From Methanobacteriaceae archaeon (GTDB lineage: Archaea; Methanobacteriota; Methanobacteria; Methanobacteriales; Methanobacteriaceae), in NCBI GenBank assembly GCA_900766745.1, contig CAAFWR010000044.1, positions 1-15,704 of the forward strand: a stretch of 15,704 nucleotides of DNA. The letters run 5' to 3'. The position numbers and the translations under genes were made by a program. This document shows positions 1 through 7,539 of the stretch, one piece after another. The stretch's first letter is position 1. Each line of letters starts with the position of its first letter. The notes below the pieces were generated by a model. It did no database searches. It had not been told where the DNA came from and saw only the letters and a program-made list of their open reading frames with translations.

Positions 1-273
1 AATGAAAAATATTCGTAAAAATGAAGTTGATTCACCTAAAAATATCATCCCAACAAGTATTACACCAACAGCACCAATAGCTGTCCAGCAGGCATAAGCT
101 GTTCCTGTCGGAATAGTCTTAAAAGACAGTGATAAGAAAAGTAAACTTAAAATCATTGCAACAGCTGTCAAAATTACATAACCAACTTTTTGGAAATTAT
201 CTGAAAACTTTAAAGCAAGGACCCAAATCATTTCAAATATTCCTGCTATTAAAAGGTAAATCCATGAGTTCAT
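1..273 (-). CDS. SMR family transporter, guanidinium-exporter (Gdx/SugE) type, 3' end outside window
   Basis: This is a small four-helix membrane transporter of the small multidrug resistance family; 91 residues are visible of the roughly 105 usual for the family, and the C-terminus lies beyond the window edge. It starts MNSWIYLLIAGIFE, placing the essential membrane glutamate at position 14. It then has an LKFS segment, the AYACWTAIGAVG stretch of helix 3 and the LGES motif, which match the SugE/Gdx branch rather than the EmrE branch. Characterised Gdx proteins export guanidinium in exchange for protons; the substrate here is inferred from subtype. I chose the ATG at 273 because it gives the family-typical N-terminus and has GGATGA just upstream; an in-frame ATG at 282 is possible. 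It follows the coiled-coil gene by 21 nt, so cotranscription is likely. SMR proteins act as homodimers or as paired heterodimers; no partner is visible. Confidence 0.9.
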   Translation of the reverse strand, partial: MNSWIYLLIAGIFEMIWVLALKFSDNFQKVGYVILTAVAMILSLLFLSLSFKTIPTGTAYACWTAIGAVGVILVGMIFLGESTSFLRIFFI

Positions 274-294
274 ATAAGTCATCCGTTAAGTAAT

Positions 295-834
295 CTATGA
301 ATCCTTCAATTCTTCAATAATCTTTTGGTATTTCTTGTTCTGTAAATCAAGGCTGATAACATTGGTTTTATTGGTCTTTCTAATCTCTTCAATAGATTTG
401 TTTAGTTCTTCGATAATATCGTCCTGTTTTTTAATTATTCTGTCCTTTTGATTTAACAGCCCTTCATAAGTTTTAGAGATTTTACGTAACTGGATTTCCA
501 GGTTTTCTGTAACATCTTTTATCTGGTCCTTATAATCGTTTACAAGTTCCCTTAGATATTTGACCTGATCCTGTTTATCTTCAATAATGTCATCTTTTTC
601 CTTGATTTTTTCAGCCAAATCATCAAGTTCTTTAATTTTAGCCTTGTCGTTATTTACTTCATTACCTAGCTTAACTTCCATTAATTCATTTTCATGTTTA
701 AGTTTGGAAATATATCTGGAGTATTTGTTGATTTTTTCATCTTTTTCAGCTATTTCCAGATTTAATTCATCAATTTCCCCTTCTCTTAAATCCAGTAAAT
801 TCTTCAAATCATTGAAACTTGATTTTTTACCCAT
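295..834 (-). CDS. Coiled-coil protein of unknown function
   Basis: The product is 179 residues. It is almost wholly charged heptad-like helix from about residue 10 to 165, rich in Lys, Glu, Asp, Ile and Leu, with no cysteine, no signal peptide and no membrane segment, so it is a cytoplasmic coiled-coil protein. I do not recognise the family, and coiled-coil composition alone gives misleading similarity to SMC, myosin-like and adhesin proteins. It starts only 6 nt after the stop of the 129-residue gene upstream and ends 21 nt before the SMR transporter, so the three probably share one transcript. The ribosome-binding site is weak (GTGA upstream of the ATG at 834), which fits translation coupled to the upstream gene. 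A scaffolding role is only a guess. Confidence 0.8.
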   Translation of the reverse strand: MGKKSSFNDLKNLLDLREGEIDELNLEIAEKDEKINKYSRYISKLKHENELMEVKLGNEVNNDKAKIKELDDLAEKIKEKDDIIEDKQDQVKYLRELVNDYKDQIKDVTENLEIQLRKISKTYEGLLNQKDRIIKKQDDIIEELNKSIEEIRKTNKTNVISLDLQNKKYQKIIEELKDS

Positions 835-840
835 GATTAT

Positions 841-1230
841 TCACTTTTTAACCTTATTAATAAATCTGTGAGATGATTTTCCCATCTTTTTAACTTCCTC
901 TTTTTTAGGACATTTATACTCTTCTAAATACAATATCAAATGATTCATGTTCTGGCTAAAGTTTTTCTGTTTACCTTCAACCATGCCTCGAAAATGAGTT
1001 CCAAAACCACCAGTACCTCCAATATTAACAATAATTTTTTCAGATGAAGGCATTTTATCAAAGAACCGTTCAAATTCAATCATTTCAAAAATTGGAGCTT
1101 TATAATGAAATGCCATAACCTTATTTGATCCCTCCCTTAATGTTACGTATTTCTGGTCAATTTCAACAAACTGGGTTTTATCAGAAACTTTTGTGAATTT
1201 AATTTTTGAACTAATATCAGAACTTGGCAT
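841..1230 (-). CDS. Hypothetical protein (129 residues)
   Basis: I do not recognise this protein. The open frame reaches up to 1293, but the ATG at 1230 has a good ribosome-binding site (AAAGGAG, 8 nt upstream), whereas nothing supports the earlier ATG; the start at 1230 gives MPSSDISSKIKFTK. The chain is soluble, mixed alpha/beta, with a glycine-rich segment around residues 72-82 (NIGGTGGFGTHFRG) that could form a binding loop, and a basic C-terminus ending in NKVKK. There is no signal peptide or membrane helix. It is the first gene of the run leading into the coiled-coil protein and the SMR transporter. TATA-like sequence lies around 1275-1305 upstream. Confidence 0.75.
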   Translation of the reverse strand: MPSSDISSKIKFTKVSDKTQFVEIDQKYVTLREGSNKVMAFHYKAPIFEMIEFERFFDKMPSSEKIIVNIGGTGGFGTHFRGMVEGKQKNFSQNMNHLILYLEEYKCPKKEEVKKMGKSSHRFINKVKK

Positions 1231-1476
1231 AAATATTACTCCTTTAAAACAGGCGTCCAGTATTTCAGTTGTTAAATATGTAATATATTCCAATTAAAAC
1301 AATATAAAATTTATTAATTTTTTAAAAATTTAATTAGAATAGGAATATTTAATGTATCAACTATTCTCTGTTTTTTGAATCATGTTTTAAATTCTTGTTT
1401 ATTTGTTATAATTATGGATTTTTATCTATCATAATACCCTTTTTATTTTATAAATTATTTCTATAAGTAAAAGTAG

Positions 1477-1890
1477 CTATTCTAAAAATGCATCTGTAGC
1501 CGCCTTTGATAACTGATTATTTAAAGCCATATCTTTAATTTCTTCTATTGTAAACCAGTCATACTGGTCATGTTCATTGCTTATTCTAATTTTTTCCGTT
1601 TCAGCTTTGACTTCCATGATAATTTGAAGGGATTTGACTTCTTCTTTTGTTTTACAAGCTACGTAATCGTTTTCAACTACTTTAATAAAATCAATTACTT
1701 CAACGTCAAGATCTGTTTCTTCTTTGAATTCTCTAATTAGTGATTCATCAAAGAACTCATTTCTTTTAACTTTTCCTCCAGGTAACTCCCATTTGCAGGC
1801 ATCATGAACAGATTTTGATCTAACTTTCATTAATAGAATTTTTCCATTGTTCTCACATATTCCTCTTACAGCTACTCCCCAATTGACCAT
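1477..1890 (-). CDS. NUDIX hydrolase
   Basis: This is a NUDIX family pyrophosphohydrolase of 137 residues, a normal length for a single-domain member. The NUDIX box is seen from G39 to L61: G39, E45, R53, E54, E57 and E58 all fit GX5EX7REUXEEXGU, except that the usual late glycine is Asp60 (EETDL). The metal-binding glutamates are intact, so it should be active. The substrate cannot be read from sequence; the WELPGGK context is shared by oxidised-nucleotide and ADP-ribose hydrolases. The open frame can begin at a GTG at 1905, but I prefer the ATG at 1890 because GTGAT sits 3 nt before it, the same arrangement as GGTGAT-TAT-ATG at the SseB-type gene at 7540. It is transcribed alone, with an AT-rich promoter region before it. 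Confidence 0.88.
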   Translation of the reverse strand: MVNWGVAVRGICENNGKILLMKVRSKSVHDACKWELPGGKVKRNEFFDESLIREFKEETDLDVEVIDFIKVVENDYVACKTKEEVKSLQIIMEVKAETEKIRISNEHDQYDWFTIEEIKDMALNNQLSKAATDAFLE

Positions 1891-1992
1891 AATATCACTA
1901 TTCACTAATTGAATTAACTGTTACATTATCTAAAAAAAAGTTATATCTTTAAAAAAGAATTGAAAAAAATGTAGTTTATGTTTAAAAGATAA

Positions 1993-2019
1993 AAATAGAT
2001 GAGGATTATTCATCTATTT
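1993..2019 (-). terminator. Terminator-like hairpin spanning the stop codon of the DUF5654 gene
   Basis: There is a perfect 10-bp stem (1993-2002 with 2010-2019; one arm reads AAATAGATGA) and a 7-nt loop. The loop contains the TAA stop codon (2006-2008). On the minus strand the stem runs into a U-rich tract. Archaeal termination depends mainly on the U-tract, so the hairpin may serve instead to protect the mRNA 3' end. Confidence 0.6.
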
Positions 2020-2251
2020 CTACACCGGCTCTTGCAATAAGCCTGCCTATACATAATGTTGCGATAACTGCGATTATTGTTACAATTATTGCATAAATCA
2101 ATAAGCTCCATACTGCATCACCTTTTGGAAGAAATTCTTCAATAATAGCTTGAATAGCCCCATTCCATGCAGCACCTGCAACAAATGCAAAAGCAGTAGT
2201 CATTAAAACAGACATTGTTTTTAACATCTCTTTACGTACTGAATCTGCCAT
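2006..2251 (-). CDS. DUF5654-type small membrane protein
   Basis: This is an 81-residue protein with two membrane helices, about residues 14-31 and 49-69, joined by a short loop (EEFLPKGDAV). The first helix carries a polar WN pair (W29, N30) inside the AAWNGAIQ segment, and the N-terminus is charged and amphipathic (MADSVRKEMLKTM). The pattern matches the DUF5654 family, common in methanogens and of unknown function. The ribosome-binding site is close to ideal (AGGAGGTGA at 2256-2264), predicting strong translation, and a TATA-like box lies at 2292-2301. Because it has its own promoter it is probably transcribed separately from the aldo/keto reductase gene upstream. It could be a small channel or a membrane stress protein; the sequence does not decide. 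Confidence 0.82.
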   Translation of the reverse strand: MADSVRKEMLKTMSVLMTTAFAFVAGAAWNGAIQAIIEEFLPKGDAVWSLLIYAIIVTIIAVIATLCIGRLIARAGVEIDE

Positions 2252-2255
2252 CTTT

Positions 2256-2301
2256 TCACCTCCTAATACTTACTTTATAATTATACAAACTTATTTATAA
2301 A
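2256..2301 (-). promoter_or_regulatory. Promoter and ribosome-binding site of the DUF5654 gene
   Basis: A TTTATAAATA box is seen on the minus strand at 2292-2301, about 40 nt before the ATG at 2251. An AGGAGGTGA ribosome-binding site lies at 2256-2264. The spacing predicts a transcript start near 2270 and a short leader carrying the ribosome-binding site. Confidence 0.55.
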
Positions 2302-2331
2302 GATAATTGTTAAGAAGCTTTAAACTACTTT

Positions 2332-3456
2332 TTAGTAATTTTCATCATGGAATTGTTCTACAAGATCTTCCATATATCCTGGAATATCCAAATGTTGAGG
2401 ACATTTCTCAACGCAGGCGCCACATGCAGTGCAATCGGTGGCTTCAGCTGTTTTCATCGCATATGTTCTGTAATACCCTTGTTGAACTGACCATCCATGA
2501 GATGGAAGCCTTTTCTCAATATTGTATAGTTCAAAGAATGTTGGTATTGGTATTCCTTGCGGACATTCATTTATACAGTAATTACATGATGTACATGGAA
2601 TAGCTATTGATTCATTTATTGTAGCAACAGCTTCTGAAAGCAATTCTTTTTCTTCATCAGATAATGGTTTAATGTGTTTCATTGTATTTAGGTTATCTTC
2701 TAGCTGTTCTAGATTACTTGCTCCAGAGAGGACACTTATAACTCCATCTAGATCGCAGCAGAATGCTAATGCCCATCCTGGAATTGAAATATCTGGATTC
2801 GCTTTTTTAAGTTTTTCAGCTATTTCTTCTGGAAGATCTACTAATGTTCCACCTTTTAACGGTTCCATTATAATGACATCCTTACCATATTTTCTTGCGA
2901 CTTCATAACATTCTTTTGACTGTATTGAATCGTTTTCCCAGTCCAGATAATTGATTTGTATTTGTACAAATTCTATTTCAGGCATTTCTTTTAATACTTC
3001 TTCTAGGATTTCTGCATTGTCATGGGTAGATATTCCAATATGCTTTGCTTTTCCTTCTTTTTTAAGGTTTACTAGATGGTCATATGCTTTTGTTTTTCTA
3101 ACTGCATCTAATGTCCAGGTACTTACATTGTGAAGCATATAATAGTCAAAATAGTCAACTCCACATCTTTCAAGTTCTATCTGGAAGAATTTATCTAGGT
3201 CCTCTTCATTTTCAAGAGAGAATGAAGGCATTTTATCAGCTAGAATATAGGATTCACGAGGATATTTTTCAACAAGATATTTTTTAAGCATTTCTTCACT
3301 TTTACCGTCATGGTATGGAAATGCAGTGTCAAAATAATTATATCCAGACTCCATATAGGTTTCTACCATCTTTTCAAACTCTTTTTCATCAATTGACTGT
3401 TGGTCTGTTTCATCTTTTAGTGGAAGCCTCATAGCTCCAAATCCATACTTCATCAT
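2332..3456 (-). CDS. Aldo/keto reductase with C-terminal double [4Fe-4S] domain
   Basis: This is a cytoplasmic oxidoreductase of 374 residues. The N-terminal TIM-barrel part has the aldo/keto reductase catalytic tetrad: Asp43, Tyr48, Lys75 and His109, within YFDTAFPYHDGKSE, ADKMP and YYMLHN. The C-terminal part has two ferredoxin-type CxxCxxCxxxCP motifs (C288, C291, C294, C298 and C342, C345, C348, C352), enough for two [4Fe-4S] clusters. Such fusions are common in anaerobes and probably couple carbonyl reduction to a ferredoxin-like carrier; the substrate is unknown. The open frame extends to a GTG at 3501, but the ATG pair at 3453-3456 starts the normal KYGFGAMRLP sequence. The N-terminus is short: the usual first strand before GFGAMRLP is missing. 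There is no ribosome-binding site, but TTATATATA lies about 30 nt upstream, suggesting a leaderless message. Confidence 0.92.
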   Translation of the reverse strand: MMKYGFGAMRLPLKDETDQQSIDEKEFEKMVETYMESGYNYFDTAFPYHDGKSEEMLKKYLVEKYPRESYILADKMPSFSLENEEDLDKFFQIELERCGVDYFDYYMLHNVSTWTLDAVRKTKAYDHLVNLKKEGKAKHIGISTHDNAEILEEVLKEMPEIEFVQIQINYLDWENDSIQSKECYEVARKYGKDVIIMEPLKGGTLVDLPEEIAEKLKKANPDISIPGWALAFCCDLDGVISVLSGASNLEQLEDNLNTMKHIKPLSDEEKELLSEAVATINESIAIPCTSCNYCINECPQGIPIPTFFELYNIEKRLPSHGWSVQQGYYRTYAMKTAEATDCTACGACVEKCPQHLDIPGYMEDLVEQFHDENY

Positions 3457-3553
3457 GATTTTATATTGATTTTTAAAGTATATATAATTGGTGCTCTCCA
3501 CAACATTTATTTGTAAATTTTTAAATATAATTTAAATTAAAAATAAGCATCAT
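3457..3553. promoter_or_regulatory. Divergent promoter region between the aldo/keto reductase and TDT transporter genes
   Basis: This 97-bp intergenic stretch is almost pure A/T. On the minus strand, TTATATATA lies about 30 nt before the reductase ATG. On the plus strand, TTTAAATATAATTTAAA lies about 20-35 nt before the transporter ATG. Neither start has a ribosome-binding site, so both messages may start at or just before the start codon. The positions are read by eye. Confidence 0.45.
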
Positions 3554-4456
3554 ATGGAATTAAATAAAATAAAATTCATACCAATACCTATTTCTGGAGT
3601 TATACTCTCCTTGTTTGGTCTTGGACTATTTTTTAAAGATATTTCGTCAATAGCTACAAATATTTTTACCTTAATCGGGATCATTTTAATAATTTTCTTG
3701 TTAATAAAAATTATCTTATTTAACAGTGAATCAGTTGAAGATCTTAAAAATCCTGTTATTCTTGGAACCTTTGGAACATTTCCGATGAGCATTATGATAC
3801 TTGGAGCACTTTTAAAAGATGTCCATTATGATTTAGCTATTGGAATGTGGTTTATCGGTTTTATTGCCCATATGATTTTAATTATTTATTTTACAAAAGA
3901 ACATATCCTAAACTTTGATTTGGAGTCAGTTTATACAAATTATTTTGTTGTTTTTGTTGGAATTGGAATGGCATCTGTTACAGGAGCTGTTTTTAAATTA
4001 CAAGTAATTGTTGATTGTGTTTTTGTCTTTAGTTTTGTCTCAATGGTTATTTTATTGATTCTAGTTTCTTATAGGTATTTTAAAATTCCCATCATGGACA
4101 GAACTTTTAAGCCTCTTGTCTGTATTTACGCCGCACCGGTTAGTTTGGTTCTATGCGGATTTATTCAAAGCAGTTTACCAAAAAGTAGCATGATTATTAT
4201 AGCATTTTATATTTTTAGTGTTATATTCTACATATTTGGCCTAGTTAAAGTGGTTGAATATATAAGGTTACCTTTCTTTCCAACATTTGCTGCATTTACT
4301 TTTCCTATGGTAATAAGTTCAACAGCAACAAAAAACATCATGCAAATAACAGGACTAAAATTAGAGATATTCTTAATAATTCAGATTACAATAGCTATAA
4401 TTGTAGTGGTTTATGTTTTATTGGAATATTTAGATTTTATAATAACAGCACCTTAA
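3554..4456 (+). CDS. TDT family (TehA/Mae1-like) membrane transporter or anion channel
   Basis: This is an integral membrane protein of 300 residues with about ten hydrophobic helices and short loops, the size and topology of the tellurite-resistance/dicarboxylate transporter (TDT) family. Family-like features are the N-terminal PIPISGVILSLFGLG helix, NPVILGTFGTFPMS before the third helix, CIYAAPVSLVLCGF in the middle, and FPTFAAFTFPMVISSTAT near the C-terminus. Relatives carry dicarboxylates, sulfite or small anions; the substrate here is unknown, and a link to tellurite resistance should not be assumed from the name. It is the only plus-strand gene between two minus-strand blocks and appears to be transcribed alone. 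No ribosome-binding site precedes the ATG, so a leaderless start is likely. Confidence 0.82.
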   Translation: MELNKIKFIPIPISGVILSLFGLGLFFKDISSIATNIFTLIGIILIIFLLIKIILFNSESVEDLKNPVILGTFGTFPMSIMILGALLKDVHYDLAIGMWFIGFIAHMILIIYFTKEHILNFDLESVYTNYFVVFVGIGMASVTGAVFKLQVIVDCVFVFSFVSMVILLILVSYRYFKIPIMDRTFKPLVCIYAAPVSLVLCGFIQSSLPKSSMIIIAFYIFSVIFYIFGLVKVVEYIRLPFFPTFAAFTFPMVISSTATKNIMQITGLKLEIFLIIQITIAIIVVVYVLLEYLDFIITAP

Positions 4457-4517
4457 AATGGAGGCAATTCTTTTAGATAAATACAATTTTAAATTATTTT
4501 AAAAAAAAATATGGTTT

Positions 4518-4760
4518 TTACATCTCTTTAATTTTTGATTTGAGAATAAGGTGTGTCTCTTCGAATATTTCCTGGGCTTCACAATATCTGAAATTTCTCT
4601 TGATAATCAGGTTATTATTCTGACATGTTATGAGCATTCGAAATAATCATCTAGTGTTGAGATTTCATATTCTTCAAATGTACATAACATCACCCAATGC
4701 TAGTTTAAAGCTCCCAGACAATCTAAATTCATAATCCAACTCCTCCAAAAATTCCCTCAT
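4518..4760 (-). pseudogene. Decayed small gene, two compensating frameshifts (about 80 codons)
   Basis: Read on the minus strand from an ATG at 4760, which overlaps the last 32 nt of the 363-residue gene, the frame gives MREFLEELDYEFRLSGSFKL and continues ALGDVM before hitting stops. A second frame then gives FEEYEISTLDDYFE, and the first frame resumes as MLITCQNNN and runs to a TAA at 4518-4520. The outer parts share one frame (80 codons) and the middle is shifted, as expected from one insertion and one deletion. Three stops lie in the outer frame. I recognise no family. A chance run of protein-like sequence cannot be excluded, but the overlapping start and the codon-like composition argue for a former downstream partner of the 363-residue gene. 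Confidence 0.42.
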
Positions 4761-5820
4761 AAAACTCATTTATATCCTTAAAGTACTCGAAGATTATATT
4801 ATGAAATATGTCAACTAACAAATCGAAGTCCTCATTATACTTGTAATCAACTAATGTAGATATTATAATCTCTTTTGAAGGATTAGAAAATAGACATTCA
4901 ATATTTCTAACAGTTTCTGGAAGATTCTCATCATTATAATTAACATATACATGTACTTTGTCTGTATAATCAAAAGAGTATGATACAATAACTTCACTTC
5001 CAACAGTTAGATTCTTAATATTCTTCGGTTCATCGATTAAATAACCGATAAATATTGATCCAATCATTCTTTCAAGTTTTACATTCAGATACTCTTTATT
5101 ATGGTTCTTTATAAATAATACTTTTATAATATCCGGATTGTCCGAATCTCTAAAATCATCCAATAGAGCCAGTTTTCTTATATCTCTATATTGTCCATCG
5201 TCAAAATCCTCTTTATCTATAGATGTTATAATTTCTTCATCAACATCTTTTTTAGTTAGAATAATGTTTTCTTTCTCTTCCTCCATCAACAGTTCAAATT
5301 GTAATCCTTTATTATGGTCAATGAAACCATATAAAAGAACAAATTCATCAAATATTCCCAATCTCTTTGCAAATTTGGGATTTTCAACTGTGATGATTGA
5401 ATTGTTTAAAACCCTGAAATCCTGATTTTTTATCATTTTTAATGAATGATTGTTTATTTTGGCAAGGTACTGTTTTAAACCCTTTTTAAGGTTTTTTAAG
5501 TTTATTTCTTCAATGTTTGCTAATTCTCTTTTTAGTTCTTCAAGTTCTTCCTCTAAAATATTAAGTTTTGGTTTTACATTATTCACAAATGCGTTAATCT
5601 GATATTTTTTCAGATTTATCTTATCCTTTTCAGTATTTTGGCGGGAAATACTATTGTAGATCAATTTGGAACACTTTTTGTTAATGTTTCTTGGTTTTAA
5701 AATACCTATTTTCAAATCGTTGTATATTTTATCTACTATCTTTAATGATTCTTCATCATCTAGATTCACAGTCTTGGTCTTTTTTATAATTTTATCGTAT
5801 ATTTCATCGTAGTCATACAT
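4729..5820 (-). CDS. Hypothetical protein with central coiled coil (363 residues)
   Basis: I do not recognise this protein. It is soluble and acidic, without a signal peptide or membrane helix. Residues 1-60 are helical and Lys-rich, about 78-130 form a coiled coil (LNILEEELEELKRELANIEE), and about 150-363 are mixed alpha/beta with segments such as FDEFVLLYGFIDHNKGLQFE and VGSEVIVSYSFDYTDKVHVYVNY that look like beta strands. The chain ends in GIFGGVGL. The ATG at 5820 has AGTGGT about 5 nt upstream as a modest ribosome-binding site. It is divergent from the DUF3795 gene across 319 bp and is followed by a decayed small gene that overlaps its 3' end. The layout, a coiled coil feeding a beta-rich domain, does not point to one function. 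Confidence 0.78.
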   Translation of the reverse strand: MYDYDEIYDKIIKKTKTVNLDDEESLKIVDKIYNDLKIGILKPRNINKKCSKLIYNSISRQNTEKDKINLKKYQINAFVNNVKPKLNILEEELEELKRELANIEEINLKNLKKGLKQYLAKINNHSLKMIKNQDFRVLNNSIITVENPKFAKRLGIFDEFVLLYGFIDHNKGLQFELLMEEEKENIILTKKDVDEEIITSIDKEDFDDGQYRDIRKLALLDDFRDSDNPDIIKVLFIKNHNKEYLNVKLERMIGSIFIGYLIDEPKNIKNLTVGSEVIVSYSFDYTDKVHVYVNYNDENLPETVRNIECLFSNPSKEIIISTLVDYKYNEDFDLLVDIFHNIIFEYFKDINEFYEGIFGGVGL

Positions 5821-6139
5821 TTAAACCACTATTTAAAGTTTTTAATGTATATTCATGTTATTGAGAAATCTTTCATTAATTCCTAGAAATCATTCATATA
5901 CATCGAATTCCTCTAAACATATTTGATAAATCAAAATCACTCTTTTAAGATACAATAATTTTAAGTGACTGTATAAAATTTAATTTTAAATCACTGAAAA
6001 CCTCAATATCTTTAATAAAGAATTATTTTGATTATTATTTAAAGGATTTTTAAGAGCATTTAAAAAGTATTGAAAGTGTCTCCATGAAGAATTGTATCAT
6101 AAATAAGTTTATGAAACATTAAAAACTAAAATAAATAAT
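5821..6139. other. 319-bp divergent intergenic region
   Basis: This lies between the minus-strand 363-residue gene and the plus-strand DUF3795 gene, so both promoters should be in it. It is very AT-rich. I see no open frame with coding character and no tRNA. One weak imperfect hairpin is present at 5964-5995 (AGTGA paired with TCACT, enclosing a TAAAA/TTTTA inner stem). A TATA-like AAGTTTATGAAA lies about 30 nt before the ATG at 6140. Confidence 0.5.
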
Positions 6140-6538
6140 ATGAAAATGCCTAAAGAAATCGATGTAGAACTCTATGCTCCATGTGGATTTAATTGTATAA
6201 GCTGTGAAAAATACCAAAGTCCCTGTATAGGATGTTTAAAAGGAGACAGTGGAAAAACAAAGGCTGCACTAAAATGTAAAATAAAAGCTTGCTTAGATAA
6301 AAAGAAAGTGAAGTACTGTGGTAGATGTAGCGAATTTCCATGTACACTAATTAAAAAACACAGCAAAAAATCTCAAAAACGATACAATCTAAATACGCAG
6401 GAAAGTGCAAAAAGGATACAATACACAGGCATAAACAAAATTAATATTCAAGATCATGAAAAATGGACATGTAAAGAATGTGGAGGTATAATACACTTCC
6501 AAACAAACACATGTTCAGAATGCGATAAAAAATACTAA
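6140..6538 (+). CDS. DUF3795 cysteine-rich protein with C-terminal zinc ribbon
   Basis: This is a small soluble protein of 132 residues with 14 cysteines. The N-terminal part has the DUF3795 pattern: CGFNCISCEKY (C15, C19, C22), CIGC (C29, C32), then C46, C51, C60, C63 and C68. The last 25 residues add a separate CxxC...CxxC zinc ribbon (C111, C114, C125, C128). DUF3795 proteins occur widely in anaerobic bacteria and archaea and probably bind zinc or Fe-S; their role is unknown. The start has no ribosome-binding site (AATAAATAAT before the ATG) and a TATA-like box about 30 nt upstream, so it may be leaderless. The ketopantoate reductase gene begins 12 nt after its stop, so they are likely cotranscribed. 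The extra zinc ribbon is the unusual part. Confidence 0.82.
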   Translation: MKMPKEIDVELYAPCGFNCISCEKYQSPCIGCLKGDSGKTKAALKCKIKACLDKKKVKYCGRCSEFPCTLIKKHSKKSQKRYNLNTQESAKRIQYTGINKINIQDHEKWTCKECGGIIHFQTNTCSECDKKY

Positions 6539-6550
6539 AAGAGGCTTAAA

Positions 6551-7501
6551 ATGAATATACTAATAGACGGATCAGGAGCAATAGGAATAGGATTAGGGTG
6601 CTCAATGATAAGCTCTGGATATGATGTATCATTCTATGCTAGTGAAAAAACAGCAGATGCAATGAAAAAAGATGGAATAAAAAGAATAGGAATCTTTAAG
6701 CATCTTTCTTACAATCCAGAAGAATTTAAAGTATATACAAAATATGAAGAAATCCCTGATAATCATTTTGACTATGTATTTATAGCTAGCAAAACAATGG
6801 CTAATGATGACATAAGTAAAAAACTCTATGAAAACAAACGAATTCTAAAAAAAGACTATAAAATAATAATATTTCAAAATGGATTTGGCAATGATGAACC
6901 CTACCTGAAATACTTCCCAAAAGAGAATGTCTTCTGTGCAAGAGTAATAACCGGTTTTTCAAGACCTGAAAGAAATATAAGCGAAATAACAGTACATACA
7001 GAACCTATACTACTTGGATCACTCCAAAAAATCGATCCAGAAAATCTAACTAATATAGCAGAGGCAATAACAAAGTCAGGTATTCCATGTGAAATATCAG
7101 AAAAACTATCAGAATACCTCTGGGGAAAAATGCTATACAATTGTGCGCTAAATCCTTTAGGAGCAATACTTAAAGTAAACTATGGTAAACTAACAGAAAA
7201 CCAATATACCAAAGATATTATGAATAGAACAATAGATGAAATCTTCAACGTTATGAAAGCAGCAGGATATAAAACACTTTGGAAGACAGCAGAAGAATAT
7301 AAACAATTATTCTACTCAAAACTAGTACCAGATACATATAATCATTACTCTTCAACATACCAAGACATAACAAAGAAAAATAAAACTGAAATAGATACAT
7401 TAAACGGGAAAGTCATAGCTATTGGAGATAAATATGATGTAAATGTTGATGTAAACCGTACATTATACAACATGATAAAAAGTATTGAAAACAACTATTA
7501 A
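6551..7501 (+). CDS. panE: Ketopantoate reductase family protein (2-dehydropantoate 2-reductase)
   Basis: This 316-residue enzyme of the PanE/ApbA family probably reduces 2-dehydropantoate to pantoate with NAD(P)H in coenzyme A synthesis. The Rossmann motif GSGAIG is at residues 7-12. Other family positions are Lys81 (ASKTMA), QNG at 109-111, then LWGKMLYNCALNPLGA with the catalytic Lys193 and Asn197/Asn201, and TEIDTLNG with Glu280. All key residues of the E. coli enzyme (Lys176, Asn180, Asn184, Glu256) have equivalents. The usual basic segment before TEID reads KKNK rather than RGRK. AGAGG lies about 7 nt before the ATG. It follows the DUF3795 gene by 12 nt. Family members can act on other 2-keto acids, so the exact substrate is inferred. 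Confidence 0.87.
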   Translation: MNILIDGSGAIGIGLGCSMISSGYDVSFYASEKTADAMKKDGIKRIGIFKHLSYNPEEFKVYTKYEEIPDNHFDYVFIASKTMANDDISKKLYENKRILKKDYKIIIFQNGFGNDEPYLKYFPKENVFCARVITGFSRPERNISEITVHTEPILLGSLQKIDPENLTNIAEAITKSGIPCEISEKLSEYLWGKMLYNCALNPLGAILKVNYGKLTENQYTKDIMNRTIDEIFNVMKAAGYKTLWKTAEEYKQLFYSKLVPDTYNHYSSTYQDITKKNKTEIDTLNGKVIAIGDKYDVNVDVNRTLYNMIKSIENNY

Positions 7502-7539
7502 ATAGTAAGAGATGTTATAATATAAAGAATGGTGATTAT

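Noticed and set aside
587..871. 94-residue plus-strand open frame, Ser/Phe-rich
   Set aside because: It is the complement of the coiled-coil gene; poly-Ser/Phe composition is the usual shadow of Lys/Glu-rich coding sequence.
5821..6139. Possible small RNA or toxin gene in the 319-bp gap
   Set aside because: Only a weak 5-bp outer stem and no coding-like frame; not above what AT-rich sequence gives by chance.
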